DNA of 64,000 nt from Pampus argenteus (GCA_036937835.1 CM072875.1:17329501-17393500); one strand, 5' to 3'. Shown: positions 12,661-26,824, counted from the first letter of the stretch. Notes: a model not told the origin generated them from the sequence alone. Numbers and translations are program-made.

Positions 12661-15600
12661 TATTATGTTGCTAATCCGAGCTCACAATGGACACAAAGTA
12701 GTTTAATATTATATTATATGGAATTATATGTTTAGTTTTGACCATTTTTCTTTTTTCTTAGGGAAACGTTCTCTTTGGGTTAATGTGTAACTTCTTTGTT
12801 TTCATTCAGTTACTGTTAGAGATAAACATATTCGGGCATTTAAAAGAAGATCGACGACCTCAAATCTGCAAATGTAACTGAAGGAACAACATGTTGACTT
12901 GTTCGGCCGTCGTCATTATTCTTAATGTTCTTCCTCTACTAACGTGAACTAAATTGTCTTGCAAAACCTTACACCAAAACCAAAACACGATTATTTCACT
13001 ACGGATTGAAGGATTGGAACAAATGTTTGGTTGCAAGTTGTAACCTTTTTAAAACACAACCCCGCTTAACTCATCTTCTCTTTCTTTGTGACAGCCTATA
13101 ATTGCAGACTTTTTAAGCAGCCCTGGAGATGTGTCGTAGATAAGCCGTCCAGCTTAACACGGTGAAGGCTTCTCTGTGGTTTCCTTTGGGCATGCCGTTT
13201 TCCCCCCATTGGGCCGCAGATTCTGCGCCGGCTGTGTCATATTTCAAAGATGAGATGTTATTCAAAAACACGTTAAGAGAAAGACGACTGATTCATCTTG
13301 TAACGAGTAGAATAGAAATGAAGTTTCACATTTAAAAAGACAGTTTCATTTCCACTGTGCCGTAATTTATGTGCACTTAAACCTGTCATCCTCAGCTGAA
13401 GGAGACGCGTGGACCTGCGGGACCATGCGCTGCAGGAGGACAGTTGTTGAAGTGATTAGTGGTCACAGCTTTTAGTAAACTCTTTAATTACAGAAAACAC
13501 AAATGGAGGTAAATACTCCGTCACCTGATAGCATCTCTGGTAAAGTGAACCCCCCCCCCACTTCTCACATAAACACCAAACGTTAAGTACAGGTAACGAA
13601 GCAGGAGCCCTGAGGTCCCTCTGTCTCCAAGCTAATCAAGAATGACAATAGCAGTAAATCTCATTCGTATTGTTAGAAAAACACCGGGGCAATATGAAAC
13701 AGAGGGGACTTTTAAAGGTTGAACTTTTGATTTCAGAACGCATCTGTTTCAACAAGCACAGCTCGGATAGCTTTATTCAAGTAAACCCTTTTGACTGCAA
13801 AACTTAACTTTTCTTCTCCAGAGAGAGATTTTCAAAGATCGGCACACATTCCAGCGATTTCTTGTCTCATACTGATTAACATCCTGCCTGAGCCAAAACA
13901 AGGAAGAGCTTGCTTAAACTTGACTCACCCTCAAAACTCCTTTAATTACCTGTAATGTTCAGAGTTGCTTAACTGTTCTCACCTGTCAAGCTCAACAGGA
14001 AGTTTAAAGTAAAGGTACTGGCTATGGAACCGGTGCCATAATTTAACAGCTACTGGCACGGAACAGGATTCCTTGCCAGGAGTCTACGGGCTACAGGTTG
14101 CACAAGCACCAGGAAAGCACCACTAACCAGACGACTTTTTTTTTTTTTTAACCATCATGCTGGATATATTGGTGCCGTTAAATGGGCATTTTATTGTTAT
14201 AATTGTGTCTCAACCTAACCATTTTAACCTAAAACATGGGAAGGATTGACATATCACCTGCAGGCAAAACTGGAATTTGGTGTATGCCAAAAAAATAAAA
14301 AAATAAAAAAATAAAAGTAAAAATAAAAGCTTTATAATAGTGTACGTGTGAGTGAGCATGGTGAGTTGACTTCTCCAGCTGAAGCACCTCAGGCAGGCAG
14401 GTCTTTCCAAAACCAAAAGGCAGGTCACCTTTGGTCTTTAACCTTGGAAGCGGATGAATCATTGTGATCTCAGGTTGCGTGCAGGAGTCAACAGCACAGA
14501 CAGAAAACTGGTATCAAATGAAGCAGGTCTGGTCAGGTCACTGCATCACAGTACAACAGGTACATTAAAGTGTATAAAACTTTTGTATTACCGGAATAAT
14601 CCAGATGTTTGTACATATAATTAACTGTGTGAAAAGAAACGTGAGTGAATGTGCTGAACTACTATGAGCACAATTTACCATAACCGCAACCGCAGGCGTG
14701 TCATATATTGTGCCCCATTAAAAATCATTCACCAGAGATTTGGCTAAAGTGGAATTTTGGCTCATGTGACAGAGATATGAAAACATAACTTAAGTCTGTA
14801 CTAGTAAATTTCTCTGACAGTCGGATACCCGTTGCTACTTTTAGATAAAATAAATCACATACACAGAACGTTTCCCTGTTGTTCTATGTAAAACTCCTTG
14901 GTATAGATTAAATCAACTCCTGCTGCAGATTAGATTAAACTCTGGCACATCACCAGCATTGATAACTTCTATAGCAAGAGATAAGGCCCGAACATGCATC
15001 AAGCAAGACGTAGATTTGTTTGTCTGCAGCACCGCACTGATGAAATGTGCCAATTATACCAAACACTGGCAGTCTGGTCATCATACTAGACGTAAATACA
15101 TGTCTGCTACAGCAAGACGTTAGAGAGGCAAGTCAGAGCATATAGCTGCAGCAGCAATTATCCCGTCTTATTCTCTGTCCTGTTATATTAAAATACTTTG
15201 GTCAACTTATGATGCGTAATAAATGATGGGATGAACCATGTGCTGTCTTGTTATTTTTGCTACTAGAAAACAGAACGATGGTTTAACTCTTTTTATTTGT
15301 CTCGCAGTCACTTTTTAATTTTTCTTTTTTTTTTTTTTTTAAAGGTTTTGTTGGTAAAGTACAGAAAGTGGCGAATACAGACTTTTGTTTAGTTTTGCGT
15401 ACAAAATAAGCCAGTGTGGCTGCATTGATAGCAGTATCTTAAAGGTGTTTACACAGAAAGCATTATGAGGTGCTGTATTTATCCTTAAATCAGTGAGTCT
15501 CGTGAAAAGATTTAAAAACAAAAAAAAAAACGAGTTTCCAGAAAACATCTGAGCATTACTCAATGCGGGAGTAAATGGTGCATTTTTTGGGGACTATTAT

Positions 15601-16839
15601 CATCTGAGGATTAATACACATTTTGTCCTCTAGTGAGTATTTGAGGAAACTGGGTGACGTATTATGTGGCAGTGACTCAAAATTAGCTTAAAGAAGATTT
15701 ATATAAAATAAGCCAGTATTGTTGGAGTAATATTGATATCCTACTTGTTTTTACAGATGTAGGGAGTTGGGCTTTTTAAATCAAGCCTACTTTGCCAACT
15801 TTGAGCGAGGTTCAATCGGATGCCGCCGTATCCTCCTTTAAATCAACAAATCTCAACCAAAACCAAAACCGTATTAGTCATTTCTCAAACTAAACATCTG
15901 GCAAACATTACTCAAACTGAAGTTGTTGCTTAATGGTGAACTGCGGATTAATACGTGTATTTACAGAAACTGCTTGATGTATGTGGGAATGACTCAAAAT
16001 TAACTTACGTAAAGAAGACACATGTCATCCGGCGCTACGTTTCGCTCTTTGATGTGTTTTTTCGGTGACACAGAGAAATAAGATATATCAGGCTTTGACC
16101 CTGCAGGAGCACTTTAAGCGCAGGAAGAGGTTTTTTTATTTTTTATTATATTTATAATAATCATTGTTGCAGCGCAGATCAGTAAAGGCAAAGAGTGAAA
16201 AACCCAGACGTACTCGGTGTACTCACCACACTCACGTCTAAAAAAATGTGAGAATTACTCACACATAAATTGCAGATACTGTGACTAAGATTTTACCCTG
16301 CCAAAGCTCAAAATGCCCATCATGGATTATATATTAAAAGTTTTGATAGAGCTGTCAACCAATCCCAGTGACTCACAAAATTCATTTTCCTATTTAATCC
16401 TTCATTAATGCACAGAAATTTCACACAATTGTCACAAATAAAAAGTGTTATCCACCCACGTACAGTAACCAGCAGGTAAGTAGCTTTAACTAGTTACACC
16501 TGTTATACTGAGAACACTATGTGCTTCAAATCTTTTCTCGGATAATGCTGCAACTGCAAACGCTTTCAACTTAAGTAAACGCCTACAGATCATAAAATCC
16601 CCAAACTGGACAATGAAGCTCGAGTTGTTAAATTTTTTTTATAGTGAAATACCCCTGCTTGTTCTCTCAGCCTTGTAAACACTAGGCAGAATTCAAACAT
16701 TTACTAAACCCTAAAAATAAATGTTTTCTGCCGATTGTATAATTACATGGGACAAGGGTAATGTGATGCCCTTTTTTTTGCGTGTGTGTGTGTGTTTGTG
16801 AAGGGAAGGGGTTGCGGAAAAAGGGGATGGAGATGGGGC
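12661..16839. other. Non-coding, left gene-free flank
   Basis: AT-rich with long A/T runs and a C-run (13551-13559). The ORFs here are short, start in low-complexity DNA and show no protein signature. Confidence 0.55.
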
Positions 16840-17520
16840 GGGGGAGCTTTGGTACGATATAATTAAAATAGGATGGCCTTCGCAGGGCTCAACTTGTTAT
16901 TGTCTTTTCAACCTCGAAAAAAATAGACGTGGCGGAGGATTTTCTATCGCTTCCATGAGATCTGATGAATGAATTCTGCCTTGATCATTGTGATTTCTGA
17001 TTCATTTCCCTGCAGTTCCCTTCAATCGACTTCTTGTACCTGCGCAAAAACCAGCTACATGTACGTCTGCTGTAAACCTGTCGACACAATAAATCCCCTG
17101 TTAAAAACAGTCCTTTGACCGTTGGTGTTTCCCTGAGTTTCACCCCGGTCTGGCCAGCGCATGCTTTTCTGACTTATGCAATTCCATCCCAGAGGTATTT
17201 TATTGAAGTGGTTGCCTATTTGCCTTCACATTAAACGCCTGAGGAATGTGTCCCTGGGTTTGCTGAGGTTGTTTTGATGTGCATTCAAAAAAAGCCCCGT
17301 GTGTGTGCAGAAGGAGCTCATTCACAGCTCGCGGGTACTCAATGGCTTCATTTGTCCTCAAAGGTAAACACTCGTCGAGGAGGCCCTCAGATATGGCCTT
17401 TTCAAACGCCGAGGCCCCCACAGCTCTCAATCTTATGTGACAATGAACAAATTCCTATTCAAAAGCACTTACTGTGCGATAGCGTAGCATTGTGGTGCCT
17501 TCAACACACCTGAGTAAATG
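16840..17520. promoter_or_regulatory. Putative conserved non-coding block D
   Basis: Long complex stretch with ATATAATTAAAATAGG, TTGATCATTGTGATTTC and GTAAACACTCG (Fox-like) words. The overlapping ORFs on both strands lack coding character. Confidence 0.3.
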
Positions 17521-18829
17521 AATGAACCACATCATCGCTAAACAAAGCCGGTCTCGGGGACTGTAAACGTATGATGCACTTACGCTGGACTAATGCACAG
17601 TTTGACAAACAAAGACGTTTTACTGCGAATTAAAATTATTTTGCCGGCATAAGCTCAAATCACTGTATTATCTTAAAGGGGACATATCATTTTTTGTCTT
17701 ATTTTTCATATCGTGTTATCTAAATGCTCCTGGCCTCTCAACGCTTTGTTTACATTGTTACTAATACGTCCTCCCCATGACGACGTCAGATTGTTTGTCT
17801 TTGGATTTGTTTCAGAAACGAGCACGTACTGAAGTTCCCATTTTCAGTATGAACGAAATAAAATAAAATAAAAAAAAAGTGAAATACTACTACCTACTAC
17901 TACTGTTTGTTTACGTAGCCTCCCAAGCTACGGGACACTTCCTGGAGCTGGGCCAATCAGAACCCAGCAGGTCCTTAAAGAGACAGGAGCTGAAACAACC
18001 TGTGAAGACCTGACCAGTGTCATTCTGTAGGTCATTACACTTATACATGAACAGCACGAACTGCTGCTTGATTTAATTACTTCAAATTTGCATATTATTT
18101 CCTCTTCAAATATCTTTGTCTCCTTGGGGAACAGAAGTCAAAGTACGCCTCTGCGGTGGACACCTGCCAACTGCTTGCACACAACCGTAATCTGTTCAGG
18201 ATCAGACCGAGTAAAAACATCATTGTGAATAGACTTGTGGAATCTGAATAGAACAGACAAACCTTCTAAAAATAAAGTCAAATACCATCAGCTGCGTCCG
18301 GATCAGATAATCTAATCAAAATACTGCAACTCAACACATTTCGCCCTGCAGGTTCTCAGCACGCCGCGATGAGTCATCACTGCCACCGTCCATCCCTAGA
18401 TGCACTAAGCAGCGTAGCGGCGTGTATGTTTTTTTTAGGCATTACCAGGTGAAGTTCGACTGTCATGTCTTTCATTGGGACCTAATACAAACAGAGACCG
18501 CCCTTATATGATATGTGGATTGTATTCACTGTCAGCGGCTCAGAGGAAGATACACGCCAATTAACTTCAGGTTACGACAATAAGATTTGAGACTATGTAG
18601 GTGTGCAGGTTATTGTTTGTTTTGTTTAGTAGAGAGGACACTCATTCCCACAACACCTGTAAAATTCCACTCTGTCTCGCCATGTTCATGTAGCCAAGAA
18701 CGTCCCACAAACCAATAGACTCATACTTTAAATGAAAGAGGTGTACTCTTGCATGACTAAAACCCACAGTGGGCATTTTTAACTTCCAATTGACAGTTTG
18801 TTCCACTGCAGATATGCAGATCTGTTACC

Positions 18830-18865
<36 letters not shown>

Positions 18866-19989
18866 TTTTTTCACTTTAAACTCATGTTCCTAAAATGCTA
18901 ACAGAGATCATACAGAGTTGTTGATCCGTGAATAACCCAAACACTGTTTCTAGCACAATCATACTTGCTTTCGTTTGTGCCTGTTTTTCCATTTTTCTCA
19001 CACAAATTTTTTTTTTTTTCTATTTTTTATTTTTTTGAGTGTTTGATTTTGTCATGCTGAGTTCGCTGGTAACTTGTTAACATTGTGGAAAATTGTCCTC
19101 AGCTTCACCACAGAGCACAAATTAAAAGCAAAACAAGACAGTCAATTTAGAAGAGCCAGAAATGATATTTATATACTACTTTTAACCCTTATTTTAACAC
19201 CTTTGTTGCTCAGTTATGATCCATTAGTTACTATGTATGTATCTATGCATACGTCACCTATATATATATATATATTGTAATTAAAACTAACCGAGATGAT
19301 TCAGTCCATGTCCCACGTACACTTATAGTTTTATAAAATGACTCACATTTTAAGGTAAATTTTCATGCTGAATCAACTTACAGTGTTTTACATTACACAT
19401 ATTGTCCCCCTCCTCATAGCGTTAAGGTCAAACAGTAGTCCGTTTCACTTCCAGCAGACAGAGGAGCAACATTCATTCACTTGCAGTCATGGTTTTTTTT
19501 TTTTCCCTTTTAGCTTCAGCTGCTTTGGTTTCTAGCTAATCTTAAAAAGAATGTTCACTTTGTAAAAAAACCAAAAACAATGAACAGCGGAAAGATGCAA
19601 AAACACACAGTAGAGCTGAGAGGATCATACGGTTAATATAAAGAACTAGTGCAGATTTAAAATACAGACATGTGTAGTTATAATAAATCAATAAATTCTT
19701 TCTTCCTTGTTTGGAAAATAATCTAAAGCGTATGAGTAACCTCTGCCGTTGAGTGATCTGTCACTGTGTGACATAGCTACCGTTTTTATCCCCGAATAAA
19801 TCTAAATCAGCAGTGTGTGTTTGTGTTTGTTTTGGCTATAAGAACTTGAACGACTTGTTTCGGGGAACTTTCGATTGCTCTATTGACTTGCCCTAAACAA
19901 AGAAAAAGAAACTTTTCCGAGTATCCACTGTATCTGCATTGTCTAAGTTCTCCCCATCGTGCAAATCATGTAAATTGTAGGGAAGGGTG
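17521..19989. other. Non-coding, left gene-free flank
   Basis: AT-rich sequence with a GT microsatellite (18832), T-runs around 19008-19036 and a TA run (19260-19276). No exon seen. Confidence 0.55.
18832..18862. repeat. (GT)n microsatellite
   Basis: Uninterrupted GT run in the gene-free left part. Confidence 0.95.
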
Positions 19990-20700
19990 GGTATGCATGC
20001 TGTAATTTCAATGGAATATGTGCGCTTAAATTAGAGCGTGGCGTGGTTAGGGGGGGCAAATGTACCACGGCACCGGGGGCCCTCTGGCTAGCGATTGGCT
20101 GTGTGTTGTGCTAACAGACAGGGCCTTTCCACTGGTCGTGACGGGCGGGTTCTGATGTGGCCGACCACGCGGCCCTGATGACGGGGTTGCATGTGTTCCT
20201 TGACCCTGACCATAATGGACAACTTTTACCCTGCCGGAAGAAAATTACAGCCCCTCTGGAATGTTGGTGTTATTATTTTTCCTTCTTCCTATAAAATAGA
20301 AGAGAGACATTTCAACGTGTAAGCCATTATAAAACTATTGCAGCTAACCATCCGCGGGGGGAAATAGGACTTTTTTTGTGTGTGTGTGTCTTTGTTGCCC
20401 ATGTAGGAGGGTAATAGATGATTAGGAGGGGAGCGCAGATGAGTTTATGGGGATGTTCTGCTAAATTAGACGAGAACAATCAACACACTGGAGTAATTCC
20501 TTCCTCTGCTGCCGCCTACTCTGCTAATTCGTTAGCATGGCTGAAATGTATCTGTCACTCATTTTTCTGTCGGATCCCGAGGGGAGCGGGTGCCGTTCAT
20601 TGTAAGGCGGAGTCAGTCAACACAGTTTTTATTCAGAGGGAACACATGTTTGAAGAGTTTCCCACACAAGCGTCTAACAATATAACTGAAACACTATAAC
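19990..20700. promoter_or_regulatory. Putative conserved non-coding block E (strongest)
   Basis: Repeat-poor block with locally high G+C (20040-20200), AATAGATGATTAGGAGG and CTGCTAATTCGTTAGC homeodomain-like words, and a single (TG)n interruption near 20381. A 93-codon ORF (20418-20699) gives no recognisable protein and lacks splice context. Enhancer-like by appearance only. Confidence 0.35.
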
Positions 20701-22339
20701 ACTTCTCCCGTGGGATTAAAACTTTAAACTCCCCTGAGTTTTTAAATCATCCTCAAAATATATATATATATATATCTCCTGGAGGAATCCTTCAAACCAA
20801 CCTGTGCATGCTGGTAAAAAACTAAAAGTGACTCACTCATAAGTCGACTCCACACATAAACTGAAATTGCTTGATATATTTGGCCCGACTCGTTCGGGTC
20901 AATTTAATGGGGTCTGTAAGAAGCTAAATAGGATCACCACATGGGTCGACACTAAAAGTGAGGCTGGTTTGGCTGCAGTGTGTCCAGCATCTGTTTAAAA
21001 GCTATGAGCTTGACACAAATGGGGAAATCTCAGCCTTTTTTTTTTTTTTGAAAAGTGGAGCCCACAACAGCATGCAAACAGGTGGCAGAGCTGAGCCGTT
21101 TTAATCCCGGCGTAGTGAAACTCCTCATTAGGATTTAGTTCAAGAGATTGTGTTGAACTCTGAGACAGAAACAGGATTTCTTTGGTCCTTTGGTCCCTTT
21201 TCTGAAGTGTGGAGATAAAGATCACTGAGATTAGCGCAGCTTGGATTCAGGGAGATGACTCTGAAGGTCTTTTAGGGGGTGGGGGGGTAGTGAGGTACCA
21301 TCAATGATCATATCTGCTGTGGAGGATCAAAGGAGAAGAGCCTCAGCCCTGAGGGATGCTGTTGCCTCTTGTTGCCTCTTTACCTCGCTTCACCTGTCTT
21401 GTCAGGTATGCGAGTGGAGAAAAGGAAATAAAGAGAGAAGAGAGGTGGAGATATTCAAGCTATTAAGTGACAGACGAGGAGAGAAAGGAAGAAGAAGGCT
21501 GTCAAAGAATTCCCAATCTTCTTCGATCTTTTAACTTTTTTCTTTTTTTAAGTGATGAAAGCTGTCCTGCAGGCAGATCCACCACCTAAACTAAGAAATC
21601 TTACTCCGTGTGGTAATTCTGTGAAAACTCTGAATTTCACATGCAGTTTATAGATTCTGAATTCCCACTTTTTCCTAAAAACACACAACTTATAGGGCAT
21701 AACATGTATGTTTGGACCGGTTTCCAACCTTCTACGGCACCTTGTTGAGTCAAAGGTGAATAGGGTGGAAAGTCTTATAGGTGTATTCAAGGGTGCTCTA
21801 ATGTCTGTGATTATTTAGCAACCAATCCAGCATACTTTAGTGTAGGAAACGTAATCTACTACTTCTACTTGGTACAATTCCTGAAGCTCTCTTGATGTAC
21901 AAGCGAGGGAAGTTGTCCAAATGGTGCTACTCACAACTATATATGCACACGACAATGAAACATGCACAGCGTATGTGATTAGCTGTTAATATATACTAAA
22001 TGCAAAAACCACCAACACGATCCTTCATTATATTTACACCTAATTCCCTCTGAATAGCTTCGCATTTAAAGTCAGAGCTGATGCAATTTAATGAGATCAA
22101 CGTAAGTAATTTCCTTTCTGTCGTTAACAGACATCGGTGTGCGATCTCAAGCTGTGACTCACCAGTAGGCAGGTGAATTGCGCAACGTCTTCTAAATAAT
22201 TATTTCCTGTATGTTTATTTAAAACAATGCCAAAGCCTGCTAAAAGGATCCCTGCTTGTATTCTTTCTTAAAACAATAAGTTGAGCATGAAGTTACCAGG
22301 AAGCACATCCTATTGTAATGGTGACACACATAAAAGAAA
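20701..22339. other. Non-coding, left gene-free flank
   Basis: TA microsatellite (20758-20774), T-run (21037) and G-run (21281). Short ORFs only; no recognisable exon. Confidence 0.55.
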
Positions 22340-22560
22340 TTAATAGCAGCCAGGGGTTAACGTTATTTTGCAAATCTTTTCCGTTCACACACTTGGAGTC
22401 GCAGTCTTTGATTCAGGCTTGTAATTTATCGCTTGAGTGCCTTATGATCTCCTGTGGGCTTGGGAGTAAATTGCCCCCCTCTCTGTGTAGATGGTGAGAT
22501 AGTGATCACAGCACTACAACCTCAGCTTCGGTGCGCTGACAGATGGTAGCTGAATCTTTT
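22340..22560. promoter_or_regulatory. Putative conserved non-coding block F
   Basis: Complex, repeat-free stretch with TTTGCAAATC (octamer/POU-like) and TTGTAATTTATCGC words. Confidence 0.25.
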
Positions 22561-22955
22561 TTTTAGACACTTGTGAGTGGTGAGAGTCAAAAGAGTTAAT
22601 TAACCTGAAGGTGAAAAGGTCAATTCAAGAGGATCTTTTCAGGTCTTTGTCCTCGTTTTCAGTCGGTGTGAAATATTTGTTTTCAACATCAAATCAGATA
22701 CACAGTATAATGAGTTTCTCCTTTTCACGGAGGATTTTACTCAGAGAATGATCCCTTTGTGATCCCTTGTTTTATTCAATAGGGTCAAACTCATGGTCAG
22801 CACCAAAAAGGATTATTAGGATTCATCCTCTGGGGACTTTGAATGTCTGTTTCAGGCCGTATGTCTCTTCTCATCTACAAATGAACAACGTCTGGTAATA
22901 CCATCACTGGCTGGCACAAGAATCACGATCCAGACTCTTTTTGTTTGTGGTTGTG

Positions 22956-23045
22956 CGACGTTGGAATGAGTTACCCAGCTCCACGCGGTCTGCTCACTCC
23001 CTCGGTGCATTCATGAAATGCTTGAAAAACCCAGCACTTCAGTGA
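22956..23045 (+). pseudogene. Relic of a LINE ORF2 C-terminus
   Basis: The plus-strand frame reads RRWNELPSSTRSAHSLGAF, then MKCLKNPALQ and a stop. It resembles the WNxLP-SxRSAxSLxxFKxxLK motif near the end of non-LTR retrotransposon polyproteins in fish. The preceding NEQRLVIPSLAGTR stretch (about 22880-22925) lies in a different frame, so the relic is frameshifted. No other RT domain is visible. Confidence 0.4.
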
Positions 23046-23060
23046 ACATCTCAACACACG

Positions 23061-25249
23061 AGGCCCTTTAACTTTTTTTTTTAGCACTTTGTTGATTTTT
23101 TTTTTAATTTTATAAAGCGAAAAAACTTCTAACGCTTGAGAACTGGCACCCCGTCTCGTTTGAGTCGGAGGGGGATACTTGTTTGAGCATTACGATGGCT
23201 AAATCCCTGCAAAAGAAAACGCCAGACAGTAAAAGATGTACGTGGACTATCTGATACGACAAATATAAACAGTCTACACACACATTTCTTTTTAGTGTGT
23301 CGGTTGCTAACTCAGACGCTGTTGTTGTTTCCCGTAGCGACAGGCTTTAGGAAACCGTAACAGACAGTTAGGGGAGGAGAATTCTGCCTGAAATAGACGA
23401 CCAATAGCGGGCTTATCCGGGTTTATACCCACAGTGTACATCTGGTGAGTCAGACTGAAAGAGCTTAAGTAAATACACTTAGTGTCTCTTAGTACACCTT
23501 GAACCGACAGCACAAAAGCATCTAAGCTGCTACTTAACATATGTACCAACTACTTTTTTTTCCAATGTGAAATCGTAATAATTACAATACCTACTAGACC
23601 ATAAATTAGTCACAACAATTACAGACAATGGTGTGTTTAATTGCTCTGGAGTGGGTGAGGGTTGCGTCTCCTTGTGTCAACACACCCCGTATCACCTTCA
23701 CAGGTTAATTGGCGTCTGTCGCACCTTGCATTATACAAAAGTTACTACATCAGGCTGTGATACGACATGCTTTGTTGCTCTAAAGACCGAAGAAAGAGCA
23801 TCAGTTAATCTCATTAATCCCGTCTAAGATTAACAGTAAGTGGCATTCTCAACACGTGTTTATTTTAGGAGTGGATGGGGTGTGTAATCTACGTTTTAAA
23901 ATGTTTTCTTTGAATCTAAAAGCCACAGGATGTTTGACTTCTTAAACTTTCTGCGTCTTATGCACAGGCACACAGTAAGTAACCACGTGTACAACCACCC
24001 TAACCCAAAATCATAAATTGAGGGGGGAGCTTTTAAAGCTCTCTGGAGAGACCCCATCATTGCACCACTGAAATATATACCCATCAAACAAGCTATTTCT
24101 GGTCCGAGCTTCTTCATGTGGTTGAATTTCTATTTTTGCCTCACCCTTGAATCTTAACTGAATGATATTGTATACCCTGACCGTACTCCCGGTGCAAATT
24201 ATATGAGGGGGGGGAATCATCTGCAGATAGAACGAATCACAGGAGGTTATCGTAACAATCCCCAAAAGGCGAGCACGAGTCGCACCGAATGCATCTTCAA
24301 ACCCCTGTCCTAAAGGATGCATCCCAAAAGGTTTATTTTTACTCAGCTGTGAACGGTTATGGCAGCAAACCGCCATATGGCCGTAAGATCGAGTGGTCTT
24401 GGTGGAAAATGGGGACGGAAATTATAGAGGGAGAGAGAGCTGGTGTCACACAGGCCTCTCATTCCTCCTCTCCTCCATGAGATGATCAAGTAAATACACA
24501 TGTACACGTTGGGTTTCACAGTGAGACTTTCACGAGGATACTGGTCACAAGCATCTCTGCTCTTTCTCCACACTCACATTCAGTTTCAAATTTTACGAAT
24601 CTTTTGTTTTTCATGGCATATGAAAAGTGCCACAGGTTTAAATATCAGTGGACATTACAGTCATATAGGTTACTAAAATAGAGAAATATGAATAGGGTTT
24701 GGTTAGAATGAGACAAACTGAAAATGAAAAGCTGAAATGAAAATCACAATCTGACAGATTCAGAGAGGCGAATTCCTCCTGAACTTCACAGCTTTCATGT
24801 CTCGGACTTTTCCACACGGACTCAATTTAATGTCTTGTCTCATTAGTTTTGTGTGACCTAATATTATTTATTAGCTGAAACGCACGTCTTAGCTCATACG
24901 TATCCACACCTGTGAGCCTCTCGAGCATTTTCCCCAGTGAACAGTCAGCAGTGCAGCTGGAGGGAGCCGTCGCCTGTCGAGTGTTTTGATTATGAGCTCC
25001 TCGGCAGTAGTTGTTGTTGTTGTTATGGCAGGGACGGAGCAACTCATCCACTTTCCCCTGCTCAAACTGTCGCTGCACATCAGCTTTCTGAGTAATTCAG
25101 CGATTTAAAGCTGCGTATGACGGTGCTCTTTGATGCTGAGCGTGTTGTACACGGCTTGATAGTATTGGAGAGTTTGTTGTGGCATGGGACACGCTGTACT
25201 TTGTGCGTGTGTTTACTTTGCTGCTGTCTATCCAGACTCTTGTCTATCC
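23061..25249. other. Non-coding, left gene-free flank
   Basis: Overlapping ORFs at 23896-24573 on both strands are unconvincing: no protein match and no splice context. Otherwise unremarkable. Confidence 0.5.
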
Positions 25250-25870
25250 ACTAGTATAAACAGCAGCTCAAAATGAGACACAAACTCCAAAAACCATTTA
25301 ACCTCAGCACGCCGAGGCCGTCCTCAAACGTGAGCTCATCGATTGGACTGTAATTACTGGTGCTCTTTGACTTTACCCATTGTCATCTATCTGCATCTGT
25401 CCCATAAAAAAAAAAAAAAGGTAGTTTGCCGTAAAGGGACAATGAAGCCGCGCTGCAAAAAACGTCTACAGAGTGACACTGATGTCAAACACATGTTTCC
25501 CCCCACAGCCCAACAGAAATAGACAAGCCTATTTAGAGGACTTGGTTTGCATGCAGGCTCCAAAGACTGATGTTTGCAATCTCGGAGCCGCAGAGGGTTT
25601 TTACATGATCAGTAATTCAAAAAAAGTGGTCGGCCAAAGAATTCATCTTGTGCCTCTTTGTTTTGCTGTTGCCATGCACTTGTGCTAAAATATCATTTGG
25701 TGCAACAGGGCCGGCATTAAGACAGCAGAAAGTATGTCGGACGGCATCCAAGGCCTATCAAATGTCCGGAGGAGCGAGAGAAAGGGAAAACACAAATATT
25801 TTCAGTAGCGGGGAGTGAAACCAAAAGGCACTCTGGTGGACAATCAAAGTGAATTAGAGGGGGGGGGTTT
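25250..25870. promoter_or_regulatory. Putative conserved non-coding block G
   Basis: Complex stretch, broken by an A-run (25406-25419), with GACTGTAATTACTGG (homeodomain core), GACAATCAAAG (TCF/LEF-like) and TTTGCATGCAGG words. No coding frame. Confidence 0.3.
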
Positions 25871-26824
25871 CTCTATGTTTATTACAGCTGTTACCGTGCA
25901 GATAATATCCAGATGTAGATTGGTAACTGGTTAAAATAGCAATTTGAACGATATGGAATAGAAGTTTGGCTGTTGCAGGTCTGCAGTTGTCATTACCCAG
26001 AGTGCAAGGTGTCTGCGCGCACTTGTCTTTATCCGAATATGAAACAAGAACTGGAGTTTATTGAAAGCTCTTTCAGCCCCTTTTGAATTTACATCAAACT
26101 GCCAGGTGTCCTGTGTTTTCTCAAACTGGACGGACAAGAATTTTACCCTCTATTGTGTTACAAGAAAAAGACTTCTCCATTTCCACGCTGCCTCGAGCAA
26201 CATTTATTCTGTTGGTTTTGTTTCATGGACAGAAAAAAAAGAAGAAAAAGAATGAATAAACGACCTCCTTCATTGTCATAAAACATAAATTGTTCGTACT
26301 GCTACATGAACACATTAAATGCCCCCCCCCTCCTTGTGTTCATCTGATAAAGGAGGACATCTTAACTTCCTTCTCATACAAGCCGGACACATCTATATTT
26401 GTTTTTAGAGGGGATGTTTACTCTTCGAGACCAGTGCCATCACAGGCAGTTGTCAAGGAAAACATCATTCAAACTGCCCTGTAGAGTTTGCCTCAGGTTG
26501 ATATGTCATTTTCACATAATCCTTTAGCAGCGCGGGGCATGTCGTGGCACTGCAACGGAGAAAAGAAAAATGTGTAAATATAGAGAGCTGAAGTAATACT
26601 GGGGGCGTATTTGGACAATCATCCCTCTTGTCTTGTCTTTTGGTTTGTATAAGAGTATAAAGAAGACACATAACTGACTAAACAAACACAGCTCCGCTGA
26701 CGGTGAGCACCTTTTTTGTTTTGTTTTGTTTTGTTTTTGTTTTGGATGCCGTGACAGTATCCAGGGTAGTTTTGCAGGAATATAAGCATCTGTAATACAT
26801 ACTGAGGTAGAGCCTCTCTTTCTA

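Noticed and set aside
20418..20699. 93-codon ORF in candidate block E
   Set aside because: No recognisable protein family; the region looks regulatory rather than coding.
24011..24573. Overlapping ORFs on both strands
   Set aside because: Chance open frames with no homology signal or splice sites.
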